A stretch of DNA of 11,360 nt. It comes from Cenarchaeum sp. SB0662_bin_33 (lineage in GTDB: Archaea; Thermoproteota; Nitrososphaeria; Nitrososphaerales; Nitrosopumilaceae). The stretch spans positions 1 through 11,360 of the forward strand of contig VXON01000101.1 of NCBI GenBank assembly GCA_009840065.1. Direction: 5' to 3'. The position numbers were made by a program, and so were the translations under genes. Numbering within the stretch: position 1 is the first letter of the stretch; every line of letters begins with the position of its first letter. This document shows positions 6,601 to 11,360 of this stretch, piece by piece. The notes under the pieces are model-generated. The model ran no database searches and was not told where the DNA came from. It saw nothing but the letters and a program-made list of their open reading frames with translations.

Positions 6601-6722
6601 CTGCACCTCCCAATGCAGTCAAATGCGACTATGCATAATTGCTAATTTGTGAGAACCCCGACAGATACAACCATACTAGTATAGATCAAATTAATATTAA
6701 ACAACATGAATCAATTTAAACA

Positions 6723-6732
6723 TTTTTAATAT
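6723..6732 (+). promoter_or_regulatory. TATA box of the LVIVD-repeat gene
   Basis: TTTTTAATAT, centred 25-26 nt before the ATG at 6754, in an AT-rich stretch (about 6660-6732). This again predicts a leaderless transcript, here covering the two-gene unit to 10412. Confidence 0.62.
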
Positions 6733-6753
6733 GGGCAGGCACCCCATTGCGTT

Positions 6754-9700
6754 ATGAATCCCTTTTTAGCTGTATTATTGGTTATTGGTGCTGCATATGC
6801 AGGTATGGCGTATGCCGACGATGTGGTACACATTAATGGTGACCCATATGCATTTATCGCTTATAAAGACACAATCAGGATAGTTGACCTTTCAGTCCCC
6901 CACGCGCCCCTGATGGCATACTCCATACCCGTACAATCAGAAGACTCCCATATGGTGACATTCCATATGGACAAGGGCCTCTACCTTGTGGCATATGATG
7001 CAGGCGATGACTCATTGCACATATTTGATGTCACAAGCCCCTACAGCCCAGTTTCAACGCATACGGTACAGCATGTTGGTGCAGTGACCGGATTGGACAT
7101 TGTAGATACCCCGCAGGAGACGCTTGTGATGCTAGCATATGATGATACAATACGGATGCTAAGTGTGTCTGTCCCCGACAATCCAAGTATAGTGCATACC
7201 ATTCATCCGGTGTGGGGGAGTCACATACCAGATGGCATATCCCACATGCTCCCCTTTGGCATACACGACGATTCATATGCCTTGGCGGTAGGCAAAACTT
7301 CTGCCCAAATAATAGACCTTGATGAGCCAAACTCGTTTAAGGTATCCATACAGCAGAATGTGCATGGATTTGATCATATAGGGGAGTTTACCGATGCCCA
7401 GATACTTGAGTATGACTCGCGTGTATATGGTCTTTTGGCAGGTCATGACTCTGTAATAATTACCGACCTGTCCTCTCCGGACAATCCTCATCAGGTGGGG
7501 GTCATATCCCTAGAGTCAGAGGATACGCACCCACTACGGATAGATGTCATACATGGTGGAGATACACCATACATTCTGATACTTGATGGAGAGATTCTGC
7601 ATATCGCCGATGTAACCCAGCCCGATATGATATTCAGCGTGCAGGTCGGACCAGATCTTCATAACGTGATTGGGTATGCAGACGGTGTGCATCTCGAGGT
7701 ATTGCTGACCGGTGATGACCTACTCATCCTAGATGTGACCGACCCGGCGCAGGCGACCCCGGCATATCTACGAGGCGACCAAAAACTGCTTGCGCCCCTG
7801 ACGGTGGAGACTGTTGTAATACAGGATAGTCTATATGTAGTCACCATCAGCAGCGCCGGCGATACCATTCAAATATTTGAGATTACGAATTCTGATGATA
7901 TAATACCCGTCTCAGAAGTAGCCGGTGGGCAGTTTGGGTACAAAGGCATCCACGGCCCCCAAGACATAACAATAGTACAACAACATAATAACAAGACGTA
8001 TGCCATCATACCAAATGTAAACAGCAACAGCGTAGCGATACTAGACATATCAGACCCACACGTACCAGTACTTATACATAGCATAAATGACATCCCAGAG
8101 ATCAAGTCTCCCGTAGGGGTAGAGACGTTCGATGTGGGTTCAAGCTCCTACATTGCCATTGCGGTCAACTTTATCAATGGTGTGTTTCTGGTGGATATAA
8201 CCGATATTCATGCGCCAAGGCCGGCACTCCTGATACGGGATGGTCAGTATGGGTTTGAGGCGCTTTCTGGAGCCACAGGACTAGAGTCCGTAACAATAGA
8301 TGATACGGTATACCTACTGGTTACCGGCTACTACGACAATGCCGTACAGATAATAGACCTGACCGACCCCCTCTCGCCAGCTCCGGCCGCTGCAATATTT
8401 GATGATGTGGGTGGATACAGCATAGGGGGCCCGCATCAGATAAAGGCGGCCACCATGGAATCAGGCACATATGCTGTGGTGACCAGCATATACGATGATA
8501 CAATAACCATCATAGACATAACAGATCCCGTCTCTCCAAGCATGACCTCACAGATAACAGGCAGTGACTTTCAGGGCATTACATCACCAGATTATATGGA
8601 CATACTACAGACGGACGGCCATACATACGTCATGGTCACCAGCTACTATGATGCATCAGTAAGTGTAATAGATATGACAGACCCCGCCTCTCCGATACTT
8701 GTGTCCAGCGCCATACACAATGTGGATGGATTTGACATGGAGGGGCCCTTGGGCATATCTGTCAAGTCACATGACGGTAGCACATATGCTGCCGTTGCAG
8801 CATACTTTGGCAACGGCATACAGATTATCGACATGACTGACCTATCAGCACCAAGGCCTCACTCGCTAATATCATCGGGCATAGAGAACTCTGTGGCACT
8901 CTTTGGCTCACATGGCATAGGTCACATTATAGTTGATGACACGCCATATGCCATCTCTTCGGTATTCTCGCAGGATGCTGTACGGATAACGGACATATCC
9001 GACCCCCTAAAACCAATACCCATCACTGTACTTGAAAATGATGAATCATTTGCGCTTGATGGTCCCATAGGAGTAACATCGGGCGCGATAGCAGGAAAGC
9101 CCTATGCGTTGATATCCAGTGTCTGGAGCGGCGCCATACAGGTGGTAGACATGAGCAATCCCAGTCTGCCGGTACCCGCTTCGGTGATTGGCAGTCATGC
9201 AGATAGCTCAGAGGGCTATAGGGGAGTCGTGGAGGCGAACCTGGCATATGTGAATGGGCACGTCTATGTTGTTGCCATATCAGGATTTGAGGATGTCGTG
9301 CATATAGCAGATGTAACTGATCCGTACAATCCCACCCATATTGCTACAATAAAGGATGGTACGGGCGGATTTACATTCTCGGCTAGTCAGGGATTGGATA
9401 TCGCATATACGCCAAATGGTGTCTTTGCCATAGTGGCAGGCTTCATTCCAGGAACTATACAGATTATAGATATAAGCGACCCACACACCCCGGCTCCCGC
9501 CTCATTTGTAACTACCGAAACAGAAAATTTTGAGTTGATAGGATATATGCCGGATATCACAGCGGTTCAGATAGGCAACAAGACCATCATGGCCGCCATA
9601 AGTTATCGTACCAATACCATTACGCTGGCAGATATCACAGACCCATTCAATATACAATACATCAACACAATACAGAGTGGTCAGCCAGACATCTTTATAC

Positions 9701-10002
9701 ACAATCCCGAAAGCATAGAGGCCCTGACAATTGGGGATCAGGTATATGTAGCCGTTGCTAGTATCAATGACAGCATAGAGTTGTTAAATATAACAGACCC
9801 CCACAACCCCACTCTTGCAGGCTTGGCAGGTAGTGGAATAGAGTCTACGATTTATGGAGTTACGGATTTGGATTCCATACGTGTGGGTTCAAGCCACTAC
9901 ATACTGGCGCTTACACCCAATTCCGACATATCCTATATAATAGAGATAACTGACTCGGGCATAAGTCAGGTCTCGAATATACCACCTGTGCCGGTACGAT
10001 AG
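6754..10002 (+). CDS. Exported LVIVD-repeat (beta-propeller-like) protein, 21 motifs
   Basis: The 1082-residue protein opens with a signal peptide, MNPFLAVLLVIGAAYAGMAYA, and an AYA cleavage site before DD. The remainder is built from repeats whose hallmark is a hydrophobic strand followed by D-[ILVM]-[TS]-[DN]-P, for example VQIIDLTDPLSP (531), ITIIDITDPVSP and IQIIDISDPHTP. By eye there are 21 such motifs, spaced about 47-50 residues in the first third and about 50-60 later. This is the LVIVD repeat family, which folds as beta-propellers; 21 would fit three seven-bladed propellers (inference). Between motifs, strands of the type 'tYa(v/l)vtsyydd' recur. There is no membrane anchor or cell-wall sorting signal at the C-terminus, so the protein is probably secreted or held on the surface by interactions. 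Such proteins are thought to bind ligands or partners; no catalytic residues are visible. Confidence 0.95.
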   Translation: MNPFLAVLLVIGAAYAGMAYADDVVHINGDPYAFIAYKDTIRIVDLSVPHAPLMAYSIPVQSEDSHMVTFHMDKGLYLVAYDAGDDSLHIFDVTSPYSPVSTHTVQHVGAVTGLDIVDTPQETLVMLAYDDTIRMLSVSVPDNPSIVHTIHPVWGSHIPDGISHMLPFGIHDDSYALAVGKTSAQIIDLDEPNSFKVSIQQNVHGFDHIGEFTDAQILEYDSRVYGLLAGHDSVIITDLSSPDNPHQVGVISLESEDTHPLRIDVIHGGDTPYILILDGEILHIADVTQPDMIFSVQVGPDLHNVIGYADGVHLEVLLTGDDLLILDVTDPAQATPAYLRGDQKLLAPLTVETVVIQDSLYVVTISSAGDTIQIFEITNSDDIIPVSEVAGGQFGYKGIHGPQDITIVQQHNNKTYAIIPNVNSNSVAILDISDPHVPVLIHSINDIPEIKSPVGVETFDVGSSSYIAIAVNFINGVFLVDITDIHAPRPALLIRDGQYGFEALSGATGLESVTIDDTVYLLVTGYYDNAVQIIDLTDPLSPAPAAAIFDDVGGYSIGGPHQIKAATMESGTYAVVTSIYDDTITIIDITDPVSPSMTSQITGSDFQGITSPDYMDILQTDGHTYVMVTSYYDASVSVIDMTDPASPILVSSAIHNVDGFDMEGPLGISVKSHDGSTYAAVAAYFGNGIQIIDMTDLSAPRPHSLISSGIENSVALFGSHGIGHIIVDDTPYAISSVFSQDAVRITDISDPLKPIPITVLENDESFALDGPIGVTSGAIAGKPYALISSVWSGAIQVVDMSNPSLPVPASVIGSHADSSEGYRGVVEANLAYVNGHVYVVAISGFEDVVHIADVTDPYNPTHIATIKDGTGGFTFSASQGLDIAYTPNGVFAIVAGFIPGTIQIIDISDPHTPAPASFVTTETENFELIGYMPDITAVQIGNKTIMAAISYRTNTITLADITDPFNIQYINTIQSGQPDIFIHNPESIEALTIGDQVYVAVASINDSIELLNITDPHNPTLAGLAGSGIESTIYGVTDLDSIRVGSSHYILALTPNSDISYIIEITDSGISQVSNIPPVPVR

Positions 10003-10004
10003 TC

Positions 10005-10412
10005 ATGTCACATACAGAGACCCGTCAGGTTCTCGATGTCGTGGAGGCATTCTTTGAGGTGGGAAGGACAAAGGATACTGCCAAATTACACAGTCTACAG
10101 CTGAATGATCCACGCTTTAGCAGCTTCAGTGACGTGCCCCCCCTAGACATGAAGAACTTTGACACCACGCTCATGCTAGAAGAGCTGCGCTTTGTCAGTA
10201 TATCAGACTACAACTACAAGTTGATAGAACCCAAGGTCAGTATCTTTGGAGATGCGGCCATTGTGGCATTCGGGCTGCAGCAGACCGGAATGCTGGTGGA
10301 CAACAAAAATTATACCGGCGAGCATATATCAATAGATGGTCGGGGCACATTTGTACTTGTAAACATTGATGGGCACTGGAAGATTGTACACATACACCTA
10401 TCCCGCAGCTAA
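10005..10412 (+). CDS. NTF2/SnoaL-like small protein
   Basis: The 135-residue product has the layout of a SnoaL/NTF2-like fold. There is an N-terminal helix pair (TRQVLDVVEAFFEVGRTKDT), a 'phe-ser-asp' linker (RFSSFSDVPPLD), and then a curved sheet with NYKLIEPKVSIFGDAAIVAF (about 70-89) and GRGTFVLVNIDGHWKIVHIH (112-131). The last strand, with its GxWKIVHxH ending, is typical of the DUF4440/SnoaL_3 group. Members are small ligand-binding or isomerase-like proteins of varied function, so no substrate can be named. It starts two bases after the LVIVD-repeat gene's stop and probably shares its transcript, but it has no signal peptide, so the two products act in different compartments. Its stop overlaps the convergent zinc-ribbon gene by four bases. 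Confidence 0.85.
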   Translation: MSHTETRQVLDVVEAFFEVGRTKDTAKLHSLQLNDPRFSSFSDVPPLDMKNFDTTLMLEELRFVSISDYNYKLIEPKVSIFGDAAIVAFGLQQTGMLVDNKNYTGEHISIDGRGTFVLVNIDGHWKIVHIHLSRS

Positions 10413-10522
10413 ATATCCAATATACGCCCACACTGAACACAACAGACCGATACATTGTCTGATTTGACCCTCCTGAACTTTCTAGATCCGCATGGACAGA
10501 CCGGACATGTTCTGTGGACCAT
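10409..10522 (-). CDS. 37-residue zinc-ribbon protein
   Basis: Reading on from nadM, an ATG at 10520-10522 shares one base with the nadM stop (TGA 10522-10524) and opens a 37-codon frame to TAG at 10409-10411. The product begins MVHRTCPVCPCGSRKFRRV and contains CPVC at 6-9 and CVQCG at 28-32, separated by a basic, beta-prone stretch. This is the CxxC...CxxC spacing of a zinc ribbon, as in small archaeal nucleic-acid- or polymerase-associated ribbons. There are two extra cysteines (11 and 27). The tight start-stop overlap and the full set of cysteines argue that it is a real gene. It should be translated from the nadM transcript. Its partner is unknown. It overlaps the convergent SnoaL-like gene at its 3' end. 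Confidence 0.72.
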   Translation of the reverse strand: MVHRTCPVCPCGSRKFRRVKSDNVSVCCVQCGRILDI

Positions 10523-11052
10523 CAGTGAGTGGTGGGGTCCGTATCCGACTTTATTATGGTCCTTAGGCGTTCGGTACCATCTATAGAGTCAACCATGCGG
10601 GATACCGGGGCCGGTACCAAATCCCGCCAACCATCACCCTGTACCATCATGTCTCTTATGGCAGTGGCGTTTAGTGTTTGACGCGAAAACATCTTTGGGG
10701 AAACCACTGCTATGCCCGAATCGGCTAGGAGCATAGCAACGTACTCGTTTCCACTATACACGACATCAAAGGGTGGCAGCGCCGCCCTAAGATATGAGAG
10801 CCATGTAGATACGTTTGGTTGATTCTCCACGCCAAGTATCATGTATCTGTGGGGTTCCACATCAGACTCTAGCAACGAGTTACGAATCATCTCTATTCGC
10901 TCGCCTGCAGTAAAGGGGTCCATGCGGATGTAGTTGAACTGTGAGCCGGTCACCGCTATTATGATATCATCACACTCTTCCAGTACCTGCCTTACGAGGT
11001 TCAAGTGTCCGTTATGAAAGGGCTGAAAGCGTCCCATGACAAGTCCTCTCAT
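10522..11052 (-). CDS. nadM: Nicotinamide-nucleotide adenylyltransferase, archaeal NadM type
   Basis: NMNAT joins NMN (or nicotinate mononucleotide) and ATP to make NAD+ (or its deamido form), EC 2.7.7.1, in the cytoplasm. The 176-residue length matches archaeal enzymes (about 170-180). The nucleotidyltransferase signature GRFQPFHNGH (7-16), with its HxGH-type pair, is complete. It is followed by IIAVTGSQFNYIRMDPFTAGERIEMI (typical of the family, about 30-56), VYSGNEYV (98-105) and the C-terminal ATP-site LNATAIR (127-133), equivalent to the usual [ST]xTxIR. The start is the ATG at 11052, 25-26 nt after a TATA box. It is followed by the overlapping zinc-ribbon gene, so the two form an operon. 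The final residues, SDTDPTTH, are acidic and divergent. Confidence 0.96.
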   Translation of the reverse strand: MRGLVMGRFQPFHNGHLNLVRQVLEECDDIIIAVTGSQFNYIRMDPFTAGERIEMIRNSLLESDVEPHRYMILGVENQPNVSTWLSYLRAALPPFDVVYSGNEYVAMLLADSGIAVVSPKMFSRQTLNATAIRDMMVQGDGWRDLVPAPVSRMVDSIDGTERLRTIIKSDTDPTTH

Positions 11053-11073
11053 AGTATGTCATGTGTGCACGAC

Positions 11074-11082
11074 CATATAATA
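11074..11082 (-). promoter_or_regulatory. TATA box of nadM
   Basis: TTATATGG on the minus strand, with the TTATAT centre 25-26 nt before the ATG at 11052. The upstream bases continue AT-rich (TATTATTATATGG). Confidence 0.65.
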
Positions 11083-11178
11083 ATACAGACTGCATACTGT
11101 GTGAATCTCATATCTACATGTAGCCAGACACAAAGGCTGAGTCCCCCTGCAAAGGCAAAATGGTTTTTGGATTGCCCA

Positions 11179-11327
11179 GAAAGTGTTTTGCTTTTTGAAG
11201 TACGCTGATACATCTGTAAAAAGCAGTCTTTTGTTTGGGGAAATATGCACTACCTAGCCAAGTACAGTGTGCGAAATTAGGGGTTGGATCTCAAGGTACA
11301 TAAAGGGGAAGTGCGCAAGTCCCTTCG
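11179..11327 (+). repeat. Interspersed repeat, copy 2 (23-bp motif + 121-bp unit)
   Basis: The motif (11179-11201) is followed by a 5-bp linker and the 121-bp unit (11207-11327), identical to 2439-2559 except for one base. The linker is 8 bp shorter than in copy 1. After the unit, 33 bases remain (11328-11360), which do not match the sequence after copy 1, so the right boundary of the repeat is at 11327. A TATA-like CATAAAG sits near its right end (11299-11305). The rest of 11083-11178 holds nothing recognisable. Confidence 0.95.
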
Positions 11328-11360
11328 GAAACTGAAATGAAGGGACAAGCACTACATAAA

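Noticed and set aside
6067..9702. Several 60-99 codon frames antisense or in other frames of metG and the LVIVD-repeat gene
   Set aside because: Shadows of long, well-supported genes; none shows a family motif or promoter.
11337..11360. Start of a gene (ATG AAG GGA...) at the right edge, with a TATA-like CATAAAG inside the 121-bp repeat
   Set aside because: Only eight codons are visible and the TATA-to-ATG distance is 35 nt, unlike the 25-26 nt of the confident genes. The equivalent ATG after copy 1 opens a seven-codon frame. The idea that the repeat carries a promoter is not excluded.
1..11360. CRISPR array, restriction-modification or toxin-antitoxin system
   Set aside because: No regularly spaced repeats, cas-like, methylase-like or paired small toxin/antitoxin genes were seen.

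Overview
The window is archaeal, most likely a marine ammonia-oxidising Nitrososphaerota (Thaumarchaeota). It carries a TATA-binding-protein homologue, a TFB cyclin-fold homologue, an archaeal-type methionyl-tRNA synthetase, an archaeal NadM-type NMN adenylyltransferase and a secreted LVIVD-repeat protein. Six genes have a TATA box whose centre lies 25-26 nt upstream of a start codon, so their transcripts would be leaderless, a common archaeal habit. Base composition looks mid-range and isoleucine is often ATA, which recalls sponge-associated Cenarchaeum relatives more than the AT-rich free-living Nitrosopumilus; this placement is inference.

Left part (1 to about 4120) looks like an accessory region. 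A possible exported-protein gene runs off the left edge. It is followed by a 76-residue single-repeat TBP (minus strand), a secreted four-cysteine protein of unknown function (minus), a 68-residue PH/GRAM-like small protein (plus), and a 177-residue TFB core that lacks the zinc ribbon (minus). The half TBP and the ribbon-less TFB end in the same 49-bp element, which contains the 16-bp dyad TGCATAAACTTATGCA. Between and beyond them are interspersed repeats: a 121-bp unit present twice (2439 and 11207, one mismatch) and a short motif, AAAGTGTTTTGCTTTTTGAA, present five times. A stretch of decayed or unrecognised coding sequence (3465-3792, minus) and an AT-rich island close the region.

Middle part: metG (methionyl-tRNA synthetase) and an alpha/beta hydrolase form an overlapping minus-strand pair. 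Divergent from metG is a plus-strand pair: an exported 1082-residue protein with 21 LVIVD-type motifs, a number that would fit three seven-bladed propellers, and an NTF2/SnoaL-like protein two bases downstream.

Right part: nadM on the minus strand overlaps by one base a 37-codon zinc-ribbon gene, which in turn overlaps the 3' end of the SnoaL-like gene tail to tail. The window ends in the second copy of the 121-bp repeat. The most unusual content is the pair of minimal general transcription factor homologues sharing a 3' element, together with the repeat family scattered around them.
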